64,000 nucleotides of DNA, taken from Artemia franciscana. Taxonomy: Eukaryota; Arthropoda; Branchiopoda; Anostraca; Artemiidae. The stretch lies in assembly GCF_032884065.1 (NCBI RefSeq), contig NC_088873.1, forward strand, positions 8,505,702-8,569,701, read 5' to 3'. How positions within the stretch are numbered: position 1 is the first letter of the stretch; each line of letters begins with the position of its first letter. The notes under the pieces are model-generated. The model saw only the letters and a list, made by a program, of their open reading frames with translations. It made no database searches and was not told where the DNA came from. Of this stretch, positions 12,114 to 59,975 are shown in pieces. The translations under genes and the position numbers were made by a program.

Positions 12114-13819
12114 CAAACAGTTCATGGTAACAAACTGTAGTAAGGAGCGACCCGGCTCAATAGTAAATGAAACTCTAAAAAACGGAATTTTGATGCTAAA
12201 AGATGAATCAAAAGAATCGAATTTTCATGCTGATTTTGAATATATAAGTTTCATCAAATTTAGTCCTTGTCATAAAAAGTTAAGAGCCTGAGAAAATTTG
12301 CCTTATTTTGGAAAATAGGGGGGAAACACACCCTAAAAGTCATAAAATCTTAACGAAAATCACACCATCGCATTCAGCGTATCAGAGAACCCTATAACAA
12401 AAATTTCAAGCTCCTATCTACGGAAATGTGGAATTTCGAATTTTTGCCAGAAGACAGATTTTTCCAAGGGGTCATCGTATCGACCAAGTGGTCCTAGAAC
12501 GTCGCAAGAGGGCTCATAACGTAAATAAAAAGTTCTAGTGCCCTTTTTAAGTGACCAAAAATATTGGAGGGCACCTAGGCCCCCTCCCACGCTCATTTTT
12601 TCCCCAAAGTCAACGGATCAAAATTTTGAGATAGACAATTTGTTCCGCATAGTCGAAAACCATAATAACTATTTCTTTGAGGATGACTTACTCCCCCACA
12701 GTCCCTCGGGGAGGGGCTGCAAGTTACAAACTTTGACCAGTGTTTACATACAGTAATGGTTATTGGGAAGTGTACATATGTTTTCAGGGGGATTTTTTGG
12801 TTTGAGGTGGGGTTGAGGGGAGGGGACTATGTGGGAGGATCTTTACTTGGAGGAATATGTCATGGGGGAAGAGAAATCCAATGAAAAGGGTGTGGGATTT
12901 TCTAGCATTACTATAAAAAAAACAATGAAAAAATAAACATGAAAAAGTTTTTTCAATTGAAAGTAAGAAGTAGCATTAAAACTTAAAACAAATAGAGATT
13001 ATTACGCTTGTGAAGGGTTCTAAAAATACTTTAGCATAAAGAGCAAGAGCGAGATATTTAGAAGGAGATAGATACCTCGCTCTTTATGCTGAAGTATTTT
13101 TAGTAATTTCAACTATTTATTCTACGGCCTTTCTGATTCAGGGGTCATTCTTGAAGAATTGGGACAAAACTTAAGATTTAGTGTAAAGAGCGAGGTATTG
13201 ACGAGGAGACAAACCCCCTCATATACATAATGAAAATACAAGAATATAAAAGTTTGTTATGTAAGTTAATTCTTAAGTTACGTATATTTTTTACTAATAA
13301 AAACGTTCGTTAAAAATTAAAAGTTCTAGTTGCCTTTTTAGGTAACCGAAAAATTGGAGGACAACTAAGCCTTCTTCCCCACACCTTATTTCTCAAAATC
13401 ATCTGACCAAAACTAAGAGAAAGCCATTTAGCCAAAAAAAGAATTTATATGTAAATTTTTATTTTAGTAATTTATGTGCGGAGAGCCAAAATCAAATATG
13501 CATTAATTCAAAAACATTCAGAAATTAAATAAAAAAACTATTATTTTAACTGAAATAAGGAGCGACATTAAAACTTAAAACGAACAGAAAAATCTCTGTA
13601 TCTGAAATGGGTTGTCTCCTCTGCAATCCCTCTCTCTTTACGCTAAAGTTTGACTCTTTACCACAATTCTACTTTTTAAAACATATAACAACTTTAACGT
13701 AAAGAGTGAGGCGTTGAGGAGGGGACAACCCATTTCATATACGGAGTAATTTCTGTTCGTTTTAAGTTTTAATGTCACACCTTATTTTCAGTTGAAAAAA
13801 ACTAGTTTTTTTATTTAAT
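12114..13819 (+). mobile_element. Hairpin-ended T|T element inserted in RTE sequence (1.71 kb, complete)
   Basis: Best-defined copy, because the interrupted RTE gives the empty site. The intact RTE reads CGGATTGT|TCTGGGTAC. Here the left flank ends GATTGT, the element runs from CAAACAGTTCATGG to TTTTTTTATTTAAT, and the right flank resumes TCTGGGTAC. At most one T is duplicated. The 5' hairpin CAGTTCAT/ACAAACTG is slightly decayed. Subterminal inverted AGTAAGGAGCGAC-type repeats occur at both ends. There are no genes inside. Helentron-type elements also enter T-T without duplication and have hairpin ends. Assignment to them is inference. Confidence 0.8.
13524..13819. repeat. Foldback module at the 3' end of the 12114-13819 element
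   Basis: Both ends are ATTAAATAAAAAAAC in inverted orientation. The arms match through AACGAACAGAAA, the CTCTTTACG blocks and GTTTGACTC, around an AT-rich loop near 13665-13690. Confidence 0.85.
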
Positions 13820-14193
13820 TCTGGGTACACGGCTGACTGACTGTATTTCAAACATTGGGCTGTACGAAAATTTGGTCTAATCCCGCTTTCCAGGGCTATA
13901 ATGAAAGAAAAGTTGATATGGTTAGTGCACGTTCTGCGGGTAAAGGATGACAGATTGCCGAAGATTGTCCTTTTCCACCAATTGTCCACCAGATTGTCCT
14001 AGGACAAACGGAAATCAGGTCGTCCTCGTCTGAGTTGGGAGGATGTCATAAAGCAGGATTTAATAGAAATGGGAACCTCTTGGAAGGATGTAAAGAGGGA
14101 GGCTTTGAATAGATTGAGATGGAGGATAAGCTTGCTTTGCTGTGTTGGCCTCAGGCTGCTTGGTGCTGCAGTGAGTTGTTAGCAGTAGTAGTA
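13820..14193 (+). pseudogene. RTE pol 3' fragment, continuation of 11463-12113
   Basis: It resumes at LGTRLTD, then LRVKDDRLPKIVLF, a GRPRLSWEDV-like block and CVGLRLLGAAVSC, the C-terminus of the RTE protein, ending at stop plus an AGTAGTAGT tail. It contains a local duplication (ATTGTCC and CACCA blocks at 13970-14000) and frameshifts. Confidence 0.85.
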
Positions 14194-14810
14194 TTGTAAT
14201 TTATTTATTTACATTACTATTTGCTGATGAATCTATGATGAAATCTATAATCTCACTATGATGAATCCAAATCGTTTTCATGGAGTTTAGACTTTTTGTT
14301 TTTGGTAAGTTAAGAAGTCAAATACAAAGCAAAGGGTGCGTCGTTTGGCACCCATTTCCTGGAGATTCATGCCTGCAGTCAGGTGGTGGATTAGGTCAAA
14401 GTTGCACTAACCATCAAACGGAAATCAGGTCGTCCTCGTCTGAGTTGGGAGGATGTCATAAAGCAGGATTTAATAGAAATGGGAACCTCTTGGAAGGATG
14501 TAAAGAGGGAGGCTTTGAATAGATTGAGATGGAGGATAAGCTTGCTTTGCTGTGTTGGCCTCAGGCTGCTTGGTGCTGCAGTGAGTTGTTAGCAGTAGTA
14601 GTATTGTAATTTATTTATTTACATTACTATTTGCTGATGAATCTATGATGAAATCTATAATCTCACTATGATGAATCCAAATCGTTTTCATGGAGTTTAG
14701 ACTTTTTGTTTTTGGTAAGTTAAGAAGTCAAATACAAAGCAAAGGGTGCGTCGTTTGGCACCCATTTCCTGGAGATTCATGCCTGCAGTCAGGTGGTGGA
14801 TTAGGTCAAA
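14005..14810. repeat. 396-bp direct duplication with 14-bp spacer
   Basis: 14005-14400 recurs at 14415-14810 and looks identical by eye. The two are separated by GTTGCACTAACCAT. The unit spans the RTE 3' end, about 65 bp of other sequence and the beginning of the inverted pol fossil, so it copied the breakpoint between RTE and palindrome arm. Confidence 0.95.
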
Positions 14811-15960
14811 GGCTTTCTAAAATCCACTGCACAAATGTTGACAAATCAGCTACCTTTTTTTGAGCCATTGGAGGATGCAGTCAAACATCCGTACTAGGTA
14901 GATTGTAGTTCTGAACTTGGGGAGCCCATCATACTGGAATTTATCAATACTCCTATGAATTTGTTTCAGAAAAAACTTGAGTATGAAGGCCTCCATTACT
15001 TTCGTCAATCAAGGTGTAAGTGAGATCAGGCGGAGATTGTTGCGTGTGCTATGGGTGCCTTATAGGGATAACTCTAATATAGGCCCATTTCCAATGTGGC
15101 AGGAAATAGTCAGAAGTCACAAACTCGTTTATGATGATGGACAGAGGTAATGCTATGAAAACTCATAAAATTCATAAAATTTCATGAAAACTTCATAAAA
15201 CTTCATCATAACTCATAAAAATTCATGTAGCAATTTGCTGGGTAATTCACCAGGGTATGAAGATGTATTTGGTTTAATCTTCCGTAATTCCATTTAAACA
15301 TTGAATTCACTAACAATTAATTTGCTCTCAGGCTTAAATTTTTCAGGTGGACTTTCCATCAGCCATAAAAAGCGGATAGGTAGTGCAGATCCTGGTGAAG
15401 AATTCGATCAATTCTTCAGTACTGATTAAAGACCCATCATCATTGCCGTTGATCATATCAATTTCTCATCAGCAATCAGCAATCATCAGCAATTTCTTGC
15501 CGTTGATCATATCACCACAAGAGTAGAGGCAAAACCTCTCTTTTATTAATAATTTAATAGCTGGAGAGATCCATGGTTTGTCATATTCACTAAGAACAAA
15601 TGATTTTGTTGTAAAGATCTCTAGGTATTTACAGTATAAAGTGACATTGAATTTCGATACCTTAGTATCTAAGGGCTCATTACTGTGCACTTCAGGGAAG
15701 TTATACATGCTGATCCATTGACTGTGTTCACAGATGGCCAAATCTGTAAAAGGACGCACAATGACACGGGATAGTTTGGGCTTTGGTAAGGACTCTCTTG
15801 CTTTCCACAGAATTGTGTTGCTGTCTGACATGCCAACAGGTCCAAGAGAAAAGGGAGGGGAGTAAAAGTCATCACAGTTTGTGAGTATAAGGTCCAATAT
15901 GCTCCCCAAAGAGTGGGTGGTTATTATCATTACTGGTTGCAGTTTTAGCATATAGCATTA
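14668..15960 (-). pseudogene. Non-LTR retrotransposon pol fossil in left palindrome arm
   Basis: The - strand open part near 15951-15469 encodes an endonuclease C-terminus: SLGSILDLILTN and GPVGMSDSNTI (a changed SDH box). Further on are RT-linker and N-terminal RT pieces. It is the mirror of 27776-29100 with several amino-acid changes and an internal deletion at about 15430-15530 where short TCAGCAAT repeats occur. It is cut at 14668. Broken by stops. Confidence 0.8.
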
Positions 15961-16733
15961 ATGAAATATATTGCATTGTTCAGCTCATTCATTGTGAAAG
16001 GATGGGAAATACACTCTGATCATGGACAAGATTGATAAATGGCTTGTGGTCATTATGATGGTCTACCATGTTAGATTTTGACAAAAAATTTACCAGATGA
16101 AGTTGCTTTTCTTGTTTCACAATATATGCTATTCAAAATTATTTTATATTGAAGAGGATTAGGAGTTGTTTTATTAGATTTTTTTTCAGAAGGAACTGAC
16201 AAGAAAAGTATGAAGGAGTAGACTTAGTGTTATTTTACCCCTCCCCCCCAAAAAAAATCAGAATGTCATGAGACTCATGGTCTGAATTTTGGCATTTTTG
16301 TTCTATAATTAGTTTCTATCTTTAGAACTACTAGTTTTAGGAACTGAACAACCAGTCTCAAACTTGAATTGCTAGTTTTGTTAAATTTGATTTTTTAGGG
16401 GAGGGGGGGGGGGGTTGGCTAGATGAGTATATAGCTAAAGAAATAATCAATTAGCCAATGCTGTCCATTTTTAAAAGTAAGCTATTCATATGATTCATGA
16501 GCTTGTTTTCTCATATAGATTTGAAAACTACAATGCAAGTGGATTTGCATTTTTCTTTAAAACTCTCCAATTAATGTCTTCTCCAAAACTCAGTAACTTA
16601 TATGGGAACTAAGGGTAACCTATTTTTAGTTAGATTTCACAGCAGTTTTTATTCTTCTGGAAACTAATAGCCAGATTGAGAATTTGTAGAAAGGGGTTGT
16701 TTCTTTCAAGGATTAGGCACATCTTGGCATCTT

Positions 16734-17008
16734 GGCCATAATTCGCTATGGAGCACCCTCCTAGACCTCAGTTTGCACCCCCTGCTAATCTTTAGTCACT
16801 TCTAAAATATTGTCAAAACTAAGATAAGCCTACATAATACAAGAATCCACAGAAGGGGGTAAGTTTTCTTTAGTTTATATTTATGATGTTATATGAATCA
16901 TTTTTCAGTTTTCACTATTTTGTTTGCGTGATTTGAGAAAATTAGCTCCAACTTTGCCCCCACCCCCTTCCCCCCTCTCATCAGGATTTTGACAAAATTA
17001 TACTACTG
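16734..17008 (-). mobile_element. hAT-like MITE copy in left arm
   Basis: Mirror of 26702-26979. The - strand start is CAGTAGTATAATTTTGTC and the end GCGAATTATGGCC, with G-rich interior blocks like those at 315-608. No coding capacity. Confidence 0.45.
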
Positions 17009-18887
17009 CCTAAAATTAGGGCTACTGAGAAAGAAACATGTTAAGAAAATAATCCTTACTTCATAATATACAAAATTGTAGTTACAAAATTTTGAAAGCA
17101 ATTCTAATATACTTTACCATCTCCCCCCTAAGGTGCAAATATATAGTCCAAATTGTACATTTATAGGGTAAATAATCAGTGTGCATTTGAGCAAAATTAT
17201 ATAAAACTCAAACCCTTACATCTTGTTATCAAATAGGAATTGAGAAGAGTTGTACACATCAACAAATAGCTAAGAATCTAAACTATGCATCAATATGGTT
17301 AAGATTATTCAAGACAAATTATTGAAATTATTACTTTATTGACTTACCAAGAATGACCTCTTTTAGAAACATCAATTGTCCAATTTTGATCCTTTCAATG
17401 TTTCAGTTTTATTCACATATTAATACAAAGCTGATTTTCTTGTGATTTTGAAAATGCAAATTTTATTGCTGATATTTATTATATAAATCACAGATATTAA
17501 ATATGATTTTTTTTTTTCAAGTGCTTGTCAAAACAGACACCACGTTTTGAATATGATGATGACAAAGTATTCCCTCTTGGCTGCATCTAGTGAGAGGTGA
17601 TTGGTTCTGCACTCACATTGTGCCATGCTGTAGTAAAATAGGGGTAGTCCAAAAACCCATCTTTATTTTTCTGGAATGCCAAAGAAAAGTAATGTTTCCC
17701 AAAAAGAGGTCTTTTAACCTATGTTTTTTCCTATTTCTTAATTCCCTCAGTATTGACTCAATTTACAAGTGCACAGATTGAAACAAGAGTAGCACATGGA
17801 AAATGCTTGGGAAATACATAATTCAGGCAATATATCTGTACATTAAGGGGGGGGGGGGGTAAAGTATAGTGGAATTCACTTTCAAAATATGTTAACTACC
17901 ATTTTTATGTTTATTATAGAGCAGAATTTCTTCTCAATAGTTCAAATTCTAGGCTTATTCCTAAAATTTTCTTAGGGTTTCATTTAAACATGTCCTTGAT
18001 CTTAACAAATTCTATACCTGGGCTGATAAGGAGGCTTGCGACAGAATAAATTCTTTTATTTGGAAATAATATTTAATGAAGAATTGAATAGCAGATGTTT
18101 TTTCTTTATCTGACTTTTGGGTATCTTACTGTTAGAGGTCCATATGGATACTGCTATAGACCTGTATCCAATAGTGATTATTCTATAGGAAAATCAAACA
18201 AATTGTTGTAACACTATTGTCAGTTTGAATGGGGATTGGGTAAAATCCTAGTTTAGCTACTTTTTGCTACCTTGAAAAGGGGTCAGGTTAGGAAAATGAA
18301 ACTCTCATGGATGAGTTTATAGAATGAAGTATGTTCCAAGAAGGAGTTTGAAGTACTTACCACTACTCCTTCTCCCTCTAGAGGGCAGTGACCTTCAGTG
18401 ACCTTTATAAATCATTGTGTTATGAAAGTGAAACCTTACAGAACAGATCTTCGGCTTAAATGAAGTACAACAAAACTGTTTTCAGCTTCACAAGGTTGCT
18501 CAGTCTCAAATCTAAGATCCACAAATAAATTTCCCAAATTTAGAAAAAAAACTCATTGATATGGCTTAAAATCTTACTCAAATAATATAAATTGCATTTT
18601 CAGAACTAAAACCAGAGAAAAAGAAACTGATATCTGAAAATAAAGATATAATGTTGTTTGTCAAAATTTAAATAGGCCATACCTGTGAGGTAGACAAATT
18701 TCAAAGATTTAAAAATCAGAAGAGCGCTAACATGGAAGCCTGGCAATACCTTCCCAGAGTATGTTTTTGGCCCTGGACTCATTATTGAAAGTTTCATTTT
18801 TATAACTCAAACAATTTTTAATATAGCAAAAATTAGCTAAACTAGAATTTACCAGGAATAATGGTAAATATTTAGTTTTGTGCTAAG

Positions 18888-20335
18888 AGCTTTAACTGGA
18901 AACTATAATGCTATGCAGCATAGTTTTCCAGTTTACAGCACTTAGAAATGCTAATTCTAGAATTGCATCCATTTCTGGTTGAGCCTCCTCCTCCATGAGG
19001 CAAACTGAAAATGCATCAATTGGGCAGGGTTTTGAAGTTGAGGGAATTGTTGGGGTTGTACAATACAAATGAAATTATATTTTAAATACTATTTCCAGTC
19101 ATAGGGTAATTTCATAGTCATAGGGCATCATATAGGCATCATCCAGTCATAGGGCAGTTTGCCTCCATGAGGCAAACTGAAAATGCATCAATTGGGCAGG
19201 GTTTTGAAGTTGAGGGAATTGTTGGGGTTGTACAATACAAATGAAATTATATTTTAAATACTATTTCCAGTCATAGGGTAATTTCTGTATAGTAGTAAGT
19301 CAAAAGATAATTAAAAAACTTACATATCCATTAATGGTAATTATCCCACTTTCACTTTTGAGTTCAAACTACCCAGTAAACCTGTGAATCAGAGCAATTA
19401 ATTAAATATGACATTTATGCTCTGTTGATTTTAAGGAATGTCTTCTGATACAATGGCAATTAGGCATTACAGTTTTTCACCTTAAGATTAAACTTGTTTT
19501 AAAAGATTCTTTGGCTGTGAGAAGACTTTCGTGAAACAAATTTGGTTGAACAAATTTGATTCTTGCAAGTGAATATTACCTATAGAGCAAAGTGAATTAG
19601 TCTGTGAGCCCCATGGGCAGCAGGGTGAGGTCTGTATTCTATATTTACTGAATAATTATTTGGCCTGAAGCCTGAAAAAGAAACAAAAACTAGGTCATAA
19701 GTATGAACTAACAATTCAACCTATCAGAAGAGAGACCTTGCTGTACTGTCCATAGGGCTCATGGACTAATTTGCTTGGCTCTATAGATAATATTCATTTG
19801 CAAGAATCACTATTCAACCAAATTTGTTTTTTCCAAAGTCTGCCTATAGCCAAAGAATCTTTTGAAACAAAATTAATTATGAGGTGAAAAACTGTGTAAT
19901 TGCCATTGCATCAGAAGGCATTTCTTAAAATCAACAGAGCATAAATGTTGTATTTAGCTTATTGTTCTGATTCACAGGTTTGCTGGGTAGTTTGAAGTAA
20001 AAACTGAAAATGGGATAATTACTGTTAGCAGATAGGCTATGTAAGTATTTTTTAAATTATCTTTTGTGTTACTACAATAGGCCTACAGAAAATAGTAGTG
20101 ATGATTGGAAATAGTAGGCTATTTTAATTTCATTCATATTATATAACCCAAAAATTTCCCTCAGCTTCAAAACCCTGCCAACTTTATGCATTTTTATTTT
20201 GTTGAAGGGGGATTTTAGAAAGCTAAAAGACAGAGTTTAGAAAGCTAAAAAATGGATGCACTTCAGCATTTCTAAGTTCTCTAAAATGGAAAGTATGCTG
20301 CTTTGCAGCATAGTTTCCAGTTTAGAGCACTTGGA
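18888..20335. repeat. Nested palindromic module in left arm, bounded by 60-bp hairpins
   Basis: Counterpart of 22244-23470. Each end is a near-perfect hairpin with AAACTGGAAACTAT and its mirror around GCTGC/GCAGC. The interior is itself inverted about a centre near 19640-19720 (CCCATGGGCAGCAGGGTGAGG against CTGTACTGTCCATAGGGCTC). It carries an extra direct duplication at 18994-19290. Confidence 0.8.
18994..19290. repeat. Direct duplication of about 120-140 bp
   Basis: The block CCTCCATGAGGCAAACTGAA through AGTCATAGGGTAATTTC occurs at about 18985-19114 and 19151-19286, with short GTCATAGGGCA repeats between. Absent from the right arm, so it arose after the inversion. Confidence 0.85.
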
Positions 20336-20405
20336 ACAAAAAAAAAACATTTACTCATTATTCTTTTAAGATTACCTTAGTTTTACATTAAGTGGAATTC
20401 AGAAC

Positions 20406-20557
20406 TCTTTTATAATTGTTATCTTTGATCCATCCAACAATTTTGGAAATTTTGTATTCTTCATCTATGTTTTCTCCTAATTTATTCTCATTCCTTTGAA
20501 AATCATTAATTCACATAGCATATTATGACTAGAATCAGAACTTAATGCTACTGCCAT
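20406..20557 (-). pseudogene. Third copy of DPH2 exon 1 (copy A, frameshifted)
   Basis: A further - strand copy of exon 1 and its leader lies 683 bp from copy B in direct orientation to it. A one-base deletion after ATGCTATGTGAA shifts the frame, so the protein is broken after about 17 residues. The last codon is AGA instead of AAG, although GT follows. Its upstream leader also matches that of the functional exon, so the duplicated unit includes 5' UTR or promoter sequence. Confidence 0.88.
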
Positions 20558-21087
20558 GATGAAGAGGCACAACAAAACCAATTTCTGCATTTTGAGAATT
20601 TAAATTTAGGAACTGAAAAAGCAGCACTGATTTTGGATTGCTGTCCCCAAGTGGTGCTGGCTGAATGAAAAAATTGTATTTTCCCAGAATCTTTCCTATC
20701 AAACAGGAAAAGTGTGTGAAAGCGCAGGATGGCTTGACCCCAGCCACCCATTGCACTTCTTGGCTGAAGGGCTAAGAAATAGAGAAGTGGTGGTTGGAAA
20801 TAGTAGCCTATTTAAAATATAATTTCATTCATATTACATAACCCCAAAATTTTCCTCAGCTTCTAAACCCTGCCCACTTTCTGCATTTTTTTGTTGAAGG
20901 GGGATTTTAGAAAGTTAAAAGATAGTTTAGAAAGCTAAAAAATGGATGCACTTCTAGAATTAGAATTTCTAAGTGCTTTAAACTGGAAAGTATGTTGCTT
21001 TACAGCTTAGTTTCCAGTTTAAAGCACTTGGAACGAAAATAAACAGTTACCTATTATTCTTTTAAGATTACCTTTTGAAATAAGAAC

Positions 21088-21240
21088 CTTTTTATAATTG
21101 TTATCATTGATCCATCCAACAATTTTGGAAATTTCGTATTCTTCATCTATGTTTTCTCCTAATTCATTCTCATTCCTTTGAAAATCATTTACTTCACGTA
21201 GCATATCATGACTAGAATCAGAACTTAATGCTACTGCCAT
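21088..21240 (-). pseudogene. Inverted second copy of DPH2 exon 1 (copy B, intact reading frame)
   Basis: Read on the - strand this is a 153-bp copy of DPH2 exon 1 with the same ATG context, length and end (AAG|GTTCTT). The predicted 51 residues differ from the + copy at one place (GWINDNN instead of GWIKDNN). It points away from exons 2-5, so it cannot be spliced to them in this arrangement. Without an acceptor the frame runs on through VLISKGNLKRI before stopping. It belongs to the left arm of the palindrome. Transcription from it would be divergent from DPH2. Confidence 0.88.
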
Positions 21241-21617
21241 GATAGAGGCACAACAAAACGGATTTCTGCGTTTTGAGAATTCAAACTTAAGAACTGGAAA
21301 AGCAGCATTGCCTTCGGATTGCTGTTGCTGAGTGGTGACTGCCGAATGAAAATTGTATTTTCTCAGAATCTTTCGTATCAAACAGCAAGGGTGTGCAAAA
21401 GCACAGGACGGTTTGCCCCCAGCCCCCCATTGCACTTCCTTGCTAAACGGCCATGAAACGGAGATCAACACCACCGGTAGGGACTATAAAGTATGATACC
21501 GTATCCTTTAGCTTTACCTTTCCTATCAAAAGGGGGTAAAATTTGCAGTGCATTTTTGATACCTTTGATATGCCAAAGTCATCACTGTTTGAAAGAACTC
21601 ACTTTATTAATGTAATT

Positions 21618-21657
21618 AATGTCTTGTGACTTTTTATCCAAAAAGTCACAAGACATT
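21618..21657. repeat. Perfect 18-bp hairpin in the palindrome spacer
   Basis: The arms AATGTCTTGTGACTTTTT and its exact reverse complement are separated by the 4-base loop ATCC. It sits near the middle of the large palindrome and of the presumed divergent promoter. It could extrude as a cruciform or be the relic of a template-switch event. Confidence 0.9.
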
Positions 21658-21756
21658 TATTGAATATATTCTGAATTTAATGAAGTAGCTCTGCTGCTGA
21701 AATGATAACTTCCCATTGTGGAGTAAGTGAAATGTTGGCATATTTCAGGTCCTGAT

Positions 21757-21762
21757 TATAAA
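21757..21762 (+). promoter_or_regulatory. TATA-like box upstream of DPH2 leader
   Basis: TATAAA lies about 260 bp before the DPH2 ATG at the edge of the duplicated leader. Copy B has no matching TATAAA at the mirrored position. This is a motif match only; a housekeeping gene may well be TATA-less. Confidence 0.25.
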
Positions 21763-21763
21763 G

Positions 21764-22018
21764 ACTTTACAGTCCCTACCGGTGGTGCTGATCTCCGTTT
21801 CTTAGCCCTTCAGCCAGGAAGTGCAATGGGGGGCTGGGGGCCAACCATCCTGTGCTTTCGCACACCCTTCCTGTTTGATAGGAAAGATTCCGGGAAAATA
21901 CGATTTTTTCATTCGGCCGGCACCACTCGGCGACAGCAATCCAAAGATAATGCTGCTTTCCAGTTCCTAAGTTTGAATTCTCAAAACGCAGAAATCGGTT
22001 TTGTTGTGCCTCTTTATC
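21764..22018 (+). other. Probable DPH2 5' leader / proximal promoter
   Basis: This sequence is conserved in all three exon-1 copies, including the stretch with the GGGGGGCTGGGG run and the segment before ATCATGG. It is open in one frame over about 100 codons, but copies A and B carry frame-breaking changes there, so it is read as non-coding leader rather than protein. Confidence 0.5.
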
Positions 22019-59447
<37,429 letters not shown>

Positions 59448-59570
59448 AAGTAACGGAATCTTTTATCTGGTTTTATTGAGGTTTATGATGACATTACTCA
59501 TGTTTCTGACCTTGCTATTGTTTGAATATATTTTATTTTATTCTTCCATAGTTTTTACTGTGTGCTTATG

Positions 59571-59663
59571 ATCACTTTCTTCTCTCTCTCTTTCTTCCTC
59601 TCTCTTTCTTTCTTTCCTTCTCTCTCTCTCTCTCTCTTTCTCTCTCTTTCTGCACCCTCTCTT
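59571..59663. repeat. Polypyrimidine (CT)n-rich microsatellite
   Basis: TCTC/TTTC-rich tract about 120 bp after the DPH2 stop, on the gene's sense strand. Confidence 0.9.
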
Positions 59664-59838
59664 CTTTCTTTTATGCACTGAATTCCGTTCTATTTTGTTT
59701 TCTCTGTCTTTTAGCCTTTCACCAGTGATTACGTTATGCTAATGAGTTAGTTTGTTACATAGGATATTTTCGTGTAATTAATTTGGAGATTAGTAATATG
59801 CGACTCAAAGTTCGAACTCAGTTTGAGTTCGAAAGGCC

Positions 59839-59975
59839 AGGAATGTGAAGGCCCTTAGGACAAAAGGCCCGTCCTAAGGCAAGGAATGTGAAGGCCCTTA
59901 GGACGAAAGGCCCGTCCTAAGGCCAGGAATGTGAAGGCCCTTAGGACGAAAGGCCCGTCCTAAGGCCAGGAATGT
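59839..59975. repeat. 43-bp tandem repeat with internal hairpin, three units plus
   Basis: AGGAATGTG starts units at 59839, 59882, 59925 and a partial at 59968. Each unit contains CCTTAGGACGAAAGGCCCG ending in TCCTAAGG, which folds as CCTTAGGACG...CGTCCTAAGG with a short loop. GC-richer than the surroundings. Confidence 0.93.

Larger units (their letters stand above)
14668..21492. repeat. Left arm of a giant imperfect palindrome
   Basis: Reverse-complementing this segment gives a collinear match to 21764-29120. Anchors, from the centre outward: DPH2 leader and exon 1, a 60-bp hairpin, a nested palindromic module, the unique-looking 23.5-24.4 kb sequence, an hAT-like MITE and a non-LTR pol fossil. 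The arms differ by substitutions and indels. The left arm alone has a second exon-1 copy (A) and a duplication at 18994-19290, and lacks about 130 bp of the pol fossil. Its outer end abuts the 3' end of an RTE fragment. Confidence 0.92.
21493..21763. other. Central spacer between two divergent DPH2 first exons
   Basis: About 271 bp are not shared between the arms. Because leaders and first exons lie head to head on both sides, this spacer plus the flanking leaders would be the promoter region for DPH2 (+) and for copy B (-). It contains an 18-bp-arm hairpin and a TATA-like box next to the + leader. No open frame of note. Confidence 0.6.
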
